A stretch of 64,000 bases of DNA from Paracoccaceae bacterium. GTDB lineage: Bacteria > Pseudomonadota > Alphaproteobacteria > Rhodobacterales > Rhodobacteraceae. The notes beneath the pieces are model-generated. The model had not been told where the DNA came from and ran no database searches. It was given only the letters and a program-made list of their open reading frames with translations. Positions 1 to 8,681 of the stretch are shown here, piece by piece; the stretch's first letter is position 1, and every line of letters starts with the position of its first letter. The position numbers and the translations under genes were made by a program. The DNA lies in contig JANSYP010000001.1 in assembly GCA_024742405.1 (NCBI GenBank), positions 372,001 through 436,000 on the forward strand, in the 5' to 3' direction.

Positions 1-1020
1 ACGGAGCTCGACCTGAAGCGCAAGAAGCAGCTCAACATGGGCAGGCCGCCGGTCTATGACCGGGCGGCGCTGGCGCTGAGCGAGGCCGAACGCGATGCCC
101 TGCGTGCGGAGCGCGGGGGGCACTGGCGGTTCAAGCTGGATCACGAGCGGATCGAGTGGGAGGACGGGATCCTCGGGCCGCAATCCATCGATGCGGCGAG
201 CGTTTCGGACCCGGTGCTGATCCGGGGCGACGGGCAGGTGCTCTATACTCTCGCGTCGGTCGTCGATGACACCGAGATGGGGGTGACGGATGTGGTGCGG
301 GGCTCGGACCATGTCACCAACACCGCCACGCAGATCCAGATCATCGACGCTTTGGGCGGGCAGTGTCCCCGTTTCGCGCACCATTCGCTGTTGACGGGAC
401 CCCAGGGCGAGAGCCTGTCGAAGCGGCTGGGTACGCTGGCGATCCGGGATCTGCGCGCCAAGGGCGTGGAGCCGATGGCGATCCTGAGCCAGCTGGCGCG
501 GCTGGGCTCGGCCGATCCGGTGGAGCTGCGCGGCTCGGTCGATGAGCTGATCGAGGGGTTCGACATCTCGCGCTTCGGCGCGGCGCCGACGAAATTCGAC
601 GTGGGCGATCTCGATCCGCTGACCGCGCGGGTGCTGCACGGTCTGCCGGCGGAGGCCGTAGCCGGAGATCTGGAGGCCGCGGGCGTGCCGGTGGAGGCGC
701 GCGAGACCTTCTGGGCGGTTATCCGCGACAATATCGAGACACGCGCGGATATCGCGGCCTGGTGGCAGGTCCTGGCCGAGGGCGCAGAGCCCGGTGCGGA
801 CCCCGAGGATGCGGCCTTTGTTGCCGAAGCGCTCGCGATCCTGCCCGAGCCCCCCTATGGGCCGGAAGCCTGGGCGGAGTGGACCGCGGCGGTCAAGGCG
901 CAGTCGGGGCGCAAGGGCAAGGCGCTCTTCATGCCGCTCCGCAAGGCGCTGACGGGTCGGGCGCGGGGCCCCGAGATGGCCGATTTCATGCCGCTGATGC
1001 GGGCGCGACCGAAGCCTTAG
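1..1020 (+). CDS. gltX: Glutamate--tRNA ligase, 3' part (N-terminus outside window)
   Basis: This is a class I aminoacyl-tRNA synthetase that charges tRNA(Glu) with glutamate in the cytoplasm. The frame is open from base 1 and gives 339 visible residues, so the true start and the HIGH motif lie to the left of the window. The visible part holds VRGSDHVTNTATQ, typical of the GluRS catalytic domain, and SLSKRLG, which stands for the KMSKS loop. A helical anticodon-binding domain follows and ends in MPLRKALTGRARGPEM, a usual GluRS C-terminus. The in-frame ATG at 37 is internal. Many alphaproteobacteria carry two gltX copies, and which one this is cannot be told from the window. Confidence 0.93.
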   Translation, partial: TELDLKRKKQLNMGRPPVYDRAALALSEAERDALRAERGGHWRFKLDHERIEWEDGILGPQSIDAASVSDPVLIRGDGQVLYTLASVVDDTEMGVTDVVRGSDHVTNTATQIQIIDALGGQCPRFAHHSLLTGPQGESLSKRLGTLAIRDLRAKGVEPMAILSQLARLGSADPVELRGSVDELIEGFDISRFGAAPTKFDVGDLDPLTARVLHGLPAEAVAGDLEAAGVPVEARETFWAVIRDNIETRADIAAWWQVLAEGAEPGADPEDAAFVAEALAILPEPPYGPEAWAEWTAAVKAQSGRKGKALFMPLRKALTGRARGPEMADFMPLMRARPKP

Positions 1021-1090
1021 GGCCAAAGCGCTGGACTGACGGCGCGCCCCGGCTCAGGGTCGGGGCGGTTGCCGCAGACCGGAGTTCCAG

Positions 1091-2512
1091 ATGGCCGACC
1101 CAAGTCCCGCCACCCCTGCCGGCGCCCCGGCGAAATTCGTCAAAGGCAACCTCTTCGGCCATGTGACGGTGATGTCCTTCACCGCCTCGATCGGGTTGAT
1201 GGCGGTCTTTGTCGTCGATTTCGTCGACATGATCTTCATCTCGATGCTGGGCAAGGCGGAGCTGGCCGCGGCGGTGGGCTATGCCGGGGCGATCCTGTTC
1301 TTCACGACCTCTTTCAGCATCGGCATCGCGATCGCCGCGGGCGCGCTGGTCTCGCGCGCGCTGGGCGCGGGGGATGCCGACCTGGCGCGGCGCCGGGCGA
1401 CCAACGCGCTGGCCTTCGGAGTGGCGTTCGCGATCCTGTTTTCGATTGCGGTCTGGCTGGCGGTGCCGTGGCTGGTGGGCCTGCTGGGCGCGACCGGACA
1501 GACGGCGGATCTGGCGACGCTCTATCTGCGGATCATCGTGCCGAGCCTGCCGATCCTCTTGGTGGGGATGACCGGCGGGGCGATTCTGCGGGCCCATGGC
1601 GATGCACGCCGGGCGATGATGGCGACGATCTATGGCGGTCTGGTCAATGCGGTGCTGGACCCGATCCTGATCTTCGGGCTCGATCTGGAGCTGACCGGTG
1701 CGGCGCTGGCCTCCGTCACCGCGCGGGTGACGATCGGGGCCTATGCGCTGATCCCGATTTTCCGCCACCATGGCGGGCTGGAGCGGCCCAACGTGACGGG
1801 ATTGGTGCGGGACTTCTGGCCCATTGCCGCTATCTCGGCGCCCGCGATCATGACCCAGCTCGCCACGCCGGTGGGGCAGGCCTATGTCACCCGCGCCATG
1901 GCCGAGTTCGGCGAGGCGGCCGTGGCCGGCATGGCGGTCGTTTCGCGGCTGACGCCTGTGGCCTTCGGCGTGGTCTTCGCGCTCTCGGGCGCCGTGGGTC
2001 CGATCATCGGGCAGAATGCAGGCGCGCAGGACTATGACCGGGTGCGGCGGGCGCTGCGCGACGGGCTGGTCTTTTGCGGGCTCTTCGTGCTGGCGATGAC
2101 GGCGCTGCTCTTTGTGCTGCGCGGTCCCATTGCCGCGCTCTTTGAGGCCACGGGCGTCATGCGCGAGCTGATATTCCTGTTCTGCGGGCCCCTGGCGCTG
2201 GCGTTTTTCTTTAACGGGGCGCTGTTTGTCTGCAACGCGGCCTTCAACAATCTGGGCGTCCCTTTTTACTCGACCCTCATCAACTGGGGGCGGCACACGC
2301 TGGGGACGGTGCCGCTTGTGATGCTGGGGGCCTGGGGGCTTGGCGCGCCGGGGGTGCTGATCGGGCAGGCCGTGGGCGGGGTGATCTTTGCCACGCTGGC
2401 CTATGTGCTGGCGCTGCGGGTGATCGACCGGGCGCGTGCCGCGCCGGCGCCCAGCGAGGACCGGTTCACGCGCCAGATCCGGCTATTCCAGCTCTTCCAC
2501 CGCCACCGCTAG
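1091..2512 (+). CDS. MATE family efflux transporter
   Basis: The product is a 473-residue inner-membrane protein with about twelve hydrophobic segments arranged as two repeated halves, as in NorM/DinF-type MATE exporters, which expel cationic drugs or metabolites in exchange for Na+ or H+. Features of the family are visible: a polar start followed by FVVDFVDMIFISMLGKAELA in the first membrane helix region, GALVSRALGAGD after the second, and a second-half GPIIGQNAGA. The gene starts with ATG at 1091, 70 bases after gltX. Its last 30 bases overlap the end of the convergent ChaC-like gene. The substrate cannot be deduced. Confidence 0.88.
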   Translation: MADPSPATPAGAPAKFVKGNLFGHVTVMSFTASIGLMAVFVVDFVDMIFISMLGKAELAAAVGYAGAILFFTTSFSIGIAIAAGALVSRALGAGDADLARRRATNALAFGVAFAILFSIAVWLAVPWLVGLLGATGQTADLATLYLRIIVPSLPILLVGMTGGAILRAHGDARRAMMATIYGGLVNAVLDPILIFGLDLELTGAALASVTARVTIGAYALIPIFRHHGGLERPNVTGLVRDFWPIAAISAPAIMTQLATPVGQAYVTRAMAEFGEAAVAGMAVVSRLTPVAFGVVFALSGAVGPIIGQNAGAQDYDRVRRALRDGLVFCGLFVLAMTALLFVLRGPIAALFEATGVMRELIFLFCGPLALAFFFNGALFVCNAAFNNLGVPFYSTLINWGRHTLGTVPLVMLGAWGLGAPGVLIGQAVGGVIFATLAYVLALRVIDRARAAPAPSEDRFTRQIRLFQLFHRHR

Positions 2513-3046
2513 CGCGGCCAGGTGGCCGTCCACAAGGGCCTGTTCCGCCGGGCTGAGTTGCTGGTGGCGGCTGTAGCGGGGGTCGGGGCGGTCGTTCAGG
2601 ACGGGCCGGTCCCAGCCATCGGTGGTGGCAAAGAACTCTGCCACGCCATCCTTGCCGAACTCGGTCAGATAGCCCTGCACGACGACATCGAGATAGCTCA
2701 TCAGGATAGGCCCGCGCGCGTCCGGTGCGCGGTGTTTCGCGGCCACGGCATAGACCTGGACCCGCGGGGCAGGGTCGAGACCGTGGCCGTGGGGATCCGC
2801 GTCATGGCGGTCATAGGCATATTCGCGGGCGTCGAGCGCGGTCCAGTCGCCGCCATCGACCTCGGCGATCAGGCCGGTGATCCGGTGGCCCGGGGCGGGG
2901 CGCGCCGAGAGAAACGGTACCGGGCGGATATTGGTCTGGCACCATTCCCGCCGCCAGCCCGAAAGCCGCGCGGGATGCGACCGCGGGGCCCCGTGGGAAC
3001 GGCGATTGACGAGCGAGCCGTAGCCGAAGACGAACTGTCCTGCCAT
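2483..3046 (-). CDS. Gamma-glutamylcyclotransferase, ChaC/AIG2-like
   Basis: This 187-residue protein begins MAGQFVFGYGSLVN, the glycine-rich YGSL motif that marks the gamma-glutamylcyclotransferase fold. Members release 5-oxoproline from glutathione or gamma-glutamyl peptides. The start is placed at the ATG at 3046 because this motif normally lies within the first ten residues; the open frame extends upstream but codes for unrelated sequence. The gene runs head-on into the MATE gene, sharing 30 bases at the 3' ends. The specific substrate is not settled by sequence. Confidence 0.8.
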   Translation of the reverse strand: MAGQFVFGYGSLVNRRSHGAPRSHPARLSGWRREWCQTNIRPVPFLSARPAPGHRITGLIAEVDGGDWTALDAREYAYDRHDADPHGHGLDPAPRVQVYAVAAKHRAPDARGPILMSYLDVVVQGYLTEFGKDGVAEFFATTDGWDRPVLNDRPDPRYSRHQQLSPAEQALVDGHLAALAVAVEELE

Positions 3047-3095
3047 GGGATGACGTGGTGCCGCGTGCCGGGCGGCTTGGCAAGCCCCGGCGGGC

Positions 3096-4154
3096 TCAGA
3101 TCGAGGGCGGTTTGAACCGGCCGAGCGGATCCTGCACGATCTGGAGCTTTTCGGCGGGCTCGCCCCCGATGCGCCGCAGCAGCAGATCGCCCAGCAGGCG
3201 TCCGACATCGCGGACGTCCTCGAACTGGGTGGCGATCTGCGGGCGGTAGAGCTCGAAGACGGGCGAGGCGCGCTTGGCGGCCAGGTAGACGCCGTCGCAC
3301 GCGCGCCTGCCGCAATCGGTCAGGGCCGCGAGGGTGGCCATTGCGGCGACCTCGCCGACACAGACATGGCCGTCGGGCGGGTCGTCCTGTTCCTGGCGGC
3401 GGCGGACATAGTCGAGCACGTCGCCGGGCGCCGAATCGAGCGTCACTTCTTCGGGCAGCTCGTAGGCCAGCCCATATTCGCGCACCGCAGACAGAAAGCC
3501 GTAGCGCAGGTGCTGGGCAAAGGTGAAACGCTGCTCCGGCAGGATCATGGTCAGCCGGGTCGCGCCCTGGGCCACGAGATAGCGCACCGCGTCGCGGGCG
3601 AATCGCTCATTGTCGAAATCGACGAAGGCGTGGGGCTGGGTGAATTCGGTCCGCCCGTGGGTGACGAAGGGAAACTCGTGCTCCAGCAGCAGCCGCACGC
3701 GGGGATCGAAGCTTTCGGTGCGGGTGAAGACCAGCCCGTCGGCGAGGTTCTGGCGCAGGATCTTGCGCACCTGTTCGAGCCGGTCGCCGCCGACATAGTC
3801 GGGGATCACCGTGACCGCGTAGCCGGTGCCGCGCAGCGCGCCGGTGATGCCGGTGAGCAATTCGTTGGTAAAACCGAGAAACTCGTGGTCATGGTTCAGA
3901 AGCAGGCTGATCACCTTGGTGCGGCCGGTGCGCAGGCGCTGGGCGGCGCGGTCGGGGACATATCCCAGCTCGGCCGCGGCCTTGGACACGGTCTGGCGCG
4001 TGGCCTTGGCGATGCGCGGATCGTCCGAGAGCGCGCGGGATACGGTCGCCACGGCGAAACCGGTATGCTCCGCAATGGTGCGCAGGGTCGGCCTGCGCCC
4101 CGCGTTGGGCCCGGCCTTGGGCAAGTCGTCCTGGGGTGTTCGAGGTCGCACCAT
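3096..4154 (-). CDS. LacI family transcriptional regulator
   Basis: The 352-residue protein has an N-terminal LacI helix-turn-helix at about residues 22-75 (TLRTIAEHTGFAVATVSRAL) and a periplasmic-binding-protein-like effector domain from about residue 80. The ATG at 4154 is used; a longer frame exists upstream but would add 55 residues of non-conserved sequence from the regulatory region. It is divergent from the sugar ABC transporter genes, separated by 235 bases holding possible operators, so it most likely represses that operon until the imported sugar or a derivative binds. This role is inferred from position. Confidence 0.92.
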   Translation of the reverse strand: MVRPRTPQDDLPKAGPNAGRRPTLRTIAEHTGFAVATVSRALSDDPRIAKATRQTVSKAAAELGYVPDRAAQRLRTGRTKVISLLLNHDHEFLGFTNELLTGITGALRGTGYAVTVIPDYVGGDRLEQVRKILRQNLADGLVFTRTESFDPRVRLLLEHEFPFVTHGRTEFTQPHAFVDFDNERFARDAVRYLVAQGATRLTMILPEQRFTFAQHLRYGFLSAVREYGLAYELPEEVTLDSAPGDVLDYVRRRQEQDDPPDGHVCVGEVAAMATLAALTDCGRRACDGVYLAAKRASPVFELYRPQIATQFEDVRDVGRLLGDLLLRRIGGEPAEKLQIVQDPLGRFKPPSI

Positions 4155-4329
4155 AGCGTGAAAACGGTCCTTTCTCCGGGCAGACCATAGGCCGGAAATT
4201 TCAATCGTTACAACTACTATGTTTTCTGCGGGCGCAATGCGGCAGCGCAGAAAAATGAGCTTTTTAAAAGGGTATCTGCGCGTAATGCAGTTGAACGATG
4301 AAATTTTATCGCTTGACACGACTCGTATT

Positions 4330-4341
4330 TATAACGTTTCA
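4330..4341. promoter_or_regulatory. Candidate LacI-type operator before the sugar ABC operon
   Basis: TATAACGTTTCA matches the LacI-family consensus palindrome TGAAACGTTTCA at 10 of 12 positions around the central CG. A TTGACA hexamer lies just upstream at 4313-4318. A weaker partner, TCAATCGTTACA at 4201-4212, lies 117 bases away on the regulator side, which would allow looping and autoregulation. Confidence 0.4.
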
Positions 4342-4389
4342 ATCCTGCCAGCAGCAAAACCAAGCTGACGATTCCAGGGAGGAACAGAA

Positions 4390-5643
4390 ATGAACATCCA
4401 AACCAAGCTCAAACTGACCGTTGCGGCTTTCGCCCTGTCAGTCGGAGCGGCACAGGCCAATGACGATCAGGTCGAGGTGCTGCACTGGTGGACTTCGGGC
4501 GGCGAGGCGGCGGCACTCAATGTGCTTAAGGAGGATCTGGAATCCCAGGGGATCGGCTGGCAGGACATGCCGGTTGCCGGCGGCGGCGGCACCGAGGCCA
4601 TGACCGTGCTGCGCGCGCGGGTCACCTCGGGCACGGCGCCCACGGCGGTTCAGATGCTGGGCTTCGACATCATCGACTGGGCCAATCAGGGTTCGCTCGC
4701 CAACCTCAACGATATCGCAGCCGATCAGGGCTGGGACGAGGTCGTCCCCGAGGCGCTGCAGCGCTTTGCCAAGGTCGACGGCCAGTGGGTGTCCGCCCCG
4801 GTCAACGTGCATTCGGTCAACTGGGTCTGGGCGAACAAGGCCATCTTCGACGAAAACGGCATCGAGATCCCGACCACCTGGGACGAGCTGGTCGCCGCGA
4901 TGGAAACGCTGAAGGCGGCCGGTGTCACGCCGCTCGCGCAGGGCGGTCAGCCCTGGCAGGAAGCGACGATGTTCGATTCGATCGTGATGGCGACGGGCGG
5001 GCCGGAGTTCTACAAGGCGGCCTTCATCGATCTCGACGAAGAGGCACTCGGCTCCGACACGATGAAGGAAGCCTTCGACCGTCTGGGCGTGATGCGCGAG
5101 AATGTGGATCCCAACTTCTCGGGCCGCGAATGGAACCTCGCGACCTCGATGGTCATCAATGGCGACGCGGCCTTTCAGGTCATGGGCGACTGGGCCAAGG
5201 GCGAGTTCGTGAATGCCGGCAAGGTGCCGGGCGAGGATTTCCTCTGCTTCCGCTTCCCCGGAACGACCGAACAGGTGATGTTCAACGCCGACCAGTTCGC
5301 GATGTTCGACCAGGGCGGAGAAGTTTCGCCGCAGCAGGCGGCGCTGGCCACCGCGATCCTGTCGCCGAACTTCCAGTCCGCGTTCAACGTGGTCAAAGGG
5401 TCCGTGCCCGCGCGCACCGACGTCAGCGATGAAGCGTTCGACGCCTGCGGCAAGCAGGGGATGGCGGACCTCGCCGCGGCGGCTGGATCCGGCAATCTGT
5501 TCGGGTCGATGGCGCAGGGCCACGGTGCCCCGGCGGCGGTGAAAAACGCCTATTACGATGTCGTCACGGCCTTCTTCAACGGCGAGTATGACAGCGAAAC
5601 CGCGGTGGTGGAGCTGGTCGACGCGGTGTCGATCGCGCAGTAA
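4390..5643 (+). CDS. Sugar ABC transporter substrate-binding protein, glucose (GtsA) type
   Basis: This 417-residue periplasmic protein has a signal peptide (residues 1-23, ending AAQA) and the CUT1 solute-binding fold. The mature start, [20 protein letters not shown], followed by [20 protein letters not shown], is characteristic of the glucose/mannose-binding proteins of the Pseudomonas GtsA and Thermus types. A strong GGAGG site lies seven bases before the ATG. It is the first gene of a binding protein-permease-permease-ATPase-oxidoreductase run. A hairpin follows the stop and probably keeps its transcript more abundant than those of the permeases. Glucose is the best guess for the ligand, but related sugars are possible. 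Confidence 0.88.
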   Translation: MNIQTKLKLTVAAFALSVGAAQANDDQVEVLHWWTSGGEAAALNVLKEDLESQGIGWQDMPVAGGGGTEAMTVLRARVTSGTAPTAVQMLGFDIIDWANQGSLANLNDIAADQGWDEVVPEALQRFAKVDGQWVSAPVNVHSVNWVWANKAIFDENGIEIPTTWDELVAAMETLKAAGVTPLAQGGQPWQEATMFDSIVMATGGPEFYKAAFIDLDEEALGSDTMKEAFDRLGVMRENVDPNFSGREWNLATSMVINGDAAFQVMGDWAKGEFVNAGKVPGEDFLCFRFPGTTEQVMFNADQFAMFDQGGEVSPQQAALATAILSPNFQSAFNVVKGSVPARTDVSDEAFDACGKQGMADLAAAAGSGNLFGSMAQGHGAPAAVKNAYYDVVTAFFNGEYDSETAVVELVDAVSIAQ

Positions 5644-5660
5644 CCGCACGTCCGAGCTAT

Positions 5661-5685
5661 CGGACCGGCCCTATCGGCCGGTCCG
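5661..5685 (+). other. Intercistronic hairpin after the binding-protein gene
   Basis: A ten-base-pair GC-rich stem (5661-5670 with 5676-5685, loop CTATC) sits 17 bases after the binding-protein stop and 33 bases before the first permease. No T-run follows, so it is more likely an mRNA-stabilising or partially attenuating element than a terminator. Such elements commonly raise binding-protein levels in ABC operons. Confidence 0.6.
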
Positions 5686-5718
5686 CCCCTTTCCCCGTAC
5701 ATCCCGAAGGAGACAGCC

Positions 5719-6675
5719 ATGGCGCAGTCCTCGGTCGAGACGGATATCCACACATCCGTACAAGCTCCAGCCGAGCCGGATTTCAAAACCAGGCTCCAGT
5801 CCTGGTTGCCCAAACTGGTCCTGTCGCCCACGGTCGCGATGGTGCTGCTCTTCGTTTACGGGTTCATCCTGTTCACGATCTACGTCTCCTTCACCGACAG
5901 CCGCATCCTGCCCTTCGTCAATGCCCAGGGGGCGACGAGCTATGACCTGATCGGTCTGTCGAACTACGAAAAGCTGTTCCGCCTGTCGCACTGGGAAATC
6001 GCGATCACGAACCTCGCGATCTTCGCGTCGCTCTACATCATCATCTGCTGCGCGATCGGGCTGATGCTGGCGATCTTCCTCGATCAGAAGATCCGCGGCG
6101 AAGGCGTGCTGCGGCCCATTTATCTCTATCCCATGGCGCTGAGCTTCATCGTCACCGGGACGGCCTGGAAATGGTTCCTCGATCCCGGGATCGGGCTTGA
6201 GAACACCATGCACATCTGGGGCTGGACGAGCTTCAAGTTCGACTGGATCAAGAACGGCGACTACGCGATCTACACGCTGGTGATGGCCGCGGTCTGGCAG
6301 TCGAGCGGCTTCGTCATGGCGATGTTCCTGGCCGGCCTGCGCGGCATCGACAACGAGATCCTGAAGGCCGCGCAGATGGACGGGGCGTCGAACTGGCAGC
6401 TCTACCGGCGGATCATCATCCCGCAGCTGCGGCCCGCCTTCCTGTCGGCCTTCGTGATCCTCGCCCACCTCGCGATCAAATCATATGACCTTGTGGTGGC
6501 CCTCACGGGCGGCGGACCCGGACGGGCGACGGAGCTGCCTGCGACCTTCATGTATTCCTACACCTTCACGCGAAATCAGATGGGGATCGGTGCGGCCTCG
6601 GCCGTGATCATGCTGATGACCGTGGCTGCGATCATCGTGCCCTATCTGTACGCCGAACTGCGGGAGAAGAAGTGA
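5719..6675 (+). CDS. Sugar ABC transporter permease, MalF-like (CUT1)
   Basis: The product is a 318-residue inner-membrane permease with about six membrane segments. The EAA loop that contacts the ATPase is visible as EILKAAQMDGASNWQLYRRI at about residues 213-232, followed by IIPQLRPAF. It has an AAGGAG site seven bases before the ATG. Its TGA overlaps the ATG of the next permease by one base (TGATG), so the two subunits should be made in a coupled manner. It forms the channel together with that permease. Confidence 0.93.
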   Translation: MAQSSVETDIHTSVQAPAEPDFKTRLQSWLPKLVLSPTVAMVLLFVYGFILFTIYVSFTDSRILPFVNAQGATSYDLIGLSNYEKLFRLSHWEIAITNLAIFASLYIIICCAIGLMLAIFLDQKIRGEGVLRPIYLYPMALSFIVTGTAWKWFLDPGIGLENTMHIWGWTSFKFDWIKNGDYAIYTLVMAAVWQSSGFVMAMFLAGLRGIDNEILKAAQMDGASNWQLYRRIIIPQLRPAFLSAFVILAHLAIKSYDLVVALTGGGPGRATELPATFMYSYTFTRNQMGIGAASAVIMLMTVAAIIVPYLYAELREKK

Positions 6676-7556
6676 TGGCCGTCGCAACCCAAGACAGCGC
6701 CGTCCGCACGGGCCGCGCCACCCGCTTTGTCCTCTATACCGTGCTGCTGGTCTTTGCGCTCTTCTACCTGCTGCCGCTCTTCATCATGCTGGTGAATTCG
6801 GTCAAGCCGCTGGGCGAGATCACCGGCGGCAGCATGATCGCACTGCCCCAGACATGGACCTTCGAGCCCTGGGCCAAGGCCTGGTCCGAGGCCCAGGTAG
6901 GCGTCGAGGCGACGGGACTGAGGCCCTATTTCTGGAACTCGATCCGGATGGTCGTGCCGGCGGTGCTGATCTCGACCATCCTGGGCGCGCTGAACGGCTA
7001 TGTGCTGACGAAATGGACCTTCCGCGGCGCCACGGTGCTCTTTGGTCTGATGCTGTTCTCCTGCTTCATCCCGTTCCAGATCGTGCTGATCCCGATGGCC
7101 CGCGTGCTGGGCGAGATCGGGCTGGCAGGCACCACCACGGGTCTGGTTCTGGTCCATGTGGTCTACGGGATCGGGTTTTCGACGCTCTATTTCCGCAACT
7201 ACTACGCGGCCTTCCCGACCGAGCTCGTGCGTGCCGCCCAGATCGACGGGGCGGGGTTTTTCCAGATCTTCTGGCGGATCATGCTGCCCAGTTCGGGCCC
7301 GATCATCGTGGTCTGCGTGATCTGGCAGTTCACCAACATCTGGAACGACTTCCTTTTCGGCGCCTCCTTTGCCAGCGGCAGTGCCGCGCCGATGACGGTG
7401 GCGCTCAACAATCTGGTGCAAAGCTCCACGGGCGTGAAGGAATACAACGTCCATTTCGCCGGGGCCATCATGGCGGCCCTGCCAACGCTGCTCGTCTATA
7501 TCGTGGCCGGCAGATACTTCGTGCGCGGTCTGATGGCCGGTTCAGTCAAAGGATAA
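6675..7556 (+). CDS. Sugar ABC transporter permease, MalG-like (CUT1)
   Basis: The second permease has 293 residues and six predicted membrane segments. The EAA loop reads ELVRAAQIDGAGFFQIFWRI. The ATG at 6675 overlaps the previous stop by one base; an in-frame GTG three bases earlier is less likely. The C-terminus ends RYFVRGLMAGSVKG, usual for MalG-type subunits. Five bases separate its stop-adjacent end from the ATPase gene. Confidence 0.93.
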   Translation: MAVATQDSAVRTGRATRFVLYTVLLVFALFYLLPLFIMLVNSVKPLGEITGGSMIALPQTWTFEPWAKAWSEAQVGVEATGLRPYFWNSIRMVVPAVLISTILGALNGYVLTKWTFRGATVLFGLMLFSCFIPFQIVLIPMARVLGEIGLAGTTTGLVLVHVVYGIGFSTLYFRNYYAAFPTELVRAAQIDGAGFFQIFWRIMLPSSGPIIVVCVIWQFTNIWNDFLFGASFASGSAAPMTVALNNLVQSSTGVKEYNVHFAGAIMAALPTLLVYIVAGRYFVRGLMAGSVKG

Positions 7557-7560
7557 TCCG

Positions 7561-8676
7561 ATGGGCTTTCTCGACATCAACAACGCCACCAAATCCTACG
7601 GCTCCGTCCAGGTCCTCCACGAGGTCGATATCGAGGTCGAGGAGGGCGAGTTCCTCGTCCTCGTCGGCCCCTCGGGCTGCGGCAAGTCCACGCTCCTGAA
7701 CATGATCGCGGGGCTGGAGGAGATCAGTTCCGGCGAGATCGCGATCAAGGGGCAGGTGATGAACGGGGTGCACCCGTCCAAGCGCAACATCGCCATGGTG
7801 TTCCAGTCCTACGCGCTCTACCCGAACATGACGGTGGGCAAGAACATCACCTTTGGCCTGGAGATGCACGGGGTGGAGAAATCCACGCGCGATGCCGCCC
7901 TGGGCGATGTCGCGAAGCTGCTGCAGATCGAGCAGCTGCTGGACCGCAAGCCGGGGCAGCTGTCGGGCGGACAGCGGCAGCGCGTCGCCATGGGGCGCGC
8001 GCTGGTGCGTGATCCGGATGTGTTCCTGTTCGACGAGCCGCTTTCGAACCTCGATGCGAAGCTGCGCGTCGACATGCGCACCGAGATCAAGAAGCTGCAC
8101 CAGAAGCTCGGCACCACGATCGTCTATGTCACCCATGACCAGATCGAGGCGCTGACGCTGTCGACCCGGATCGCGGTGATGAATGGCGGGTATGTCCAGC
8201 AGCTCGGCACGCCCAAGGAGATCTACGACACGCCGTCCAACCTCTTTGTGGCGAGCTTCATGGGCTCGCCCTCGATGAACCTCATCCCCGTGACGGTGCG
8301 GGTCGAGGGCAACGCGGTCTATGCCGACACCACGACGGGCGACGGCAGCCCCGCGGCGCTGGCCTTTGCGGCGCCCTCCGAGGTGCTCAAGAGCTATGAC
8401 GGCAAGACCATCACGCTCGGCATCCGGCCCGAGGCGATCACCGATCCCGAAGGCGCGGACCGCAACTCCACCCATATCCAGAGCGTGGAGACGATGGTCG
8501 AGGTCACCGAACCGGCGGGCTCGGACACGTTCGTCACCTGCACGCTGGGCGGGCAGGAATGTATCGCGCGGATGCGGGCGGACGCCGATGTGCAGCCGGG
8601 CCAGAAGATGCCCTTTACCATCAACATGGAAAAGGCCGTGCCCTTCGACCCCGAGACCGAAAACCGGATCGCCTGA
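7561..8676 (+). CDS. Sugar ABC transporter ATP-binding protein, UgpC/MsmX type
   Basis: The 371-residue ATPase powers the transporter. Walker A GPSGCGKST lies at about residues 39-47, the signature LSGGQRQRVAMGRALVRDPD and Walker B FLFDEPLSNLDAKLR follow, and the H-loop is in VTHDQIEA. The C-terminal third is the TOBE/MalK-type regulatory domain (GIRPEAI). UgpC-type ATPases often serve more than one CUT1 importer, so this one might be shared, although it is encoded with a complete cognate set. Confidence 0.93.
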   Translation: MGFLDINNATKSYGSVQVLHEVDIEVEEGEFLVLVGPSGCGKSTLLNMIAGLEEISSGEIAIKGQVMNGVHPSKRNIAMVFQSYALYPNMTVGKNITFGLEMHGVEKSTRDAALGDVAKLLQIEQLLDRKPGQLSGGQRQRVAMGRALVRDPDVFLFDEPLSNLDAKLRVDMRTEIKKLHQKLGTTIVYVTHDQIEALTLSTRIAVMNGGYVQQLGTPKEIYDTPSNLFVASFMGSPSMNLIPVTVRVEGNAVYADTTTGDGSPAALAFAAPSEVLKSYDGKTITLGIRPEAITDPEGADRNSTHIQSVETMVEVTEPAGSDTFVTCTLGGQECIARMRADADVQPGQKMPFTINMEKAVPFDPETENRIA

Positions 8677-8681
8677 GGGCC

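Noticed and set aside
986-2296. 436-codon open frame antisense to the MATE gene
   Set aside because: Rich in Arg/His/Asp repeats with no family features; a high-GC shadow of a well-supported gene.
2483-2512. Convergent 30-base overlap of the MATE and ChaC-like genes as a sign of a misplaced stop
   Set aside because: Both C-termini look natural and such overlaps occur elsewhere in this window (42597-42618).
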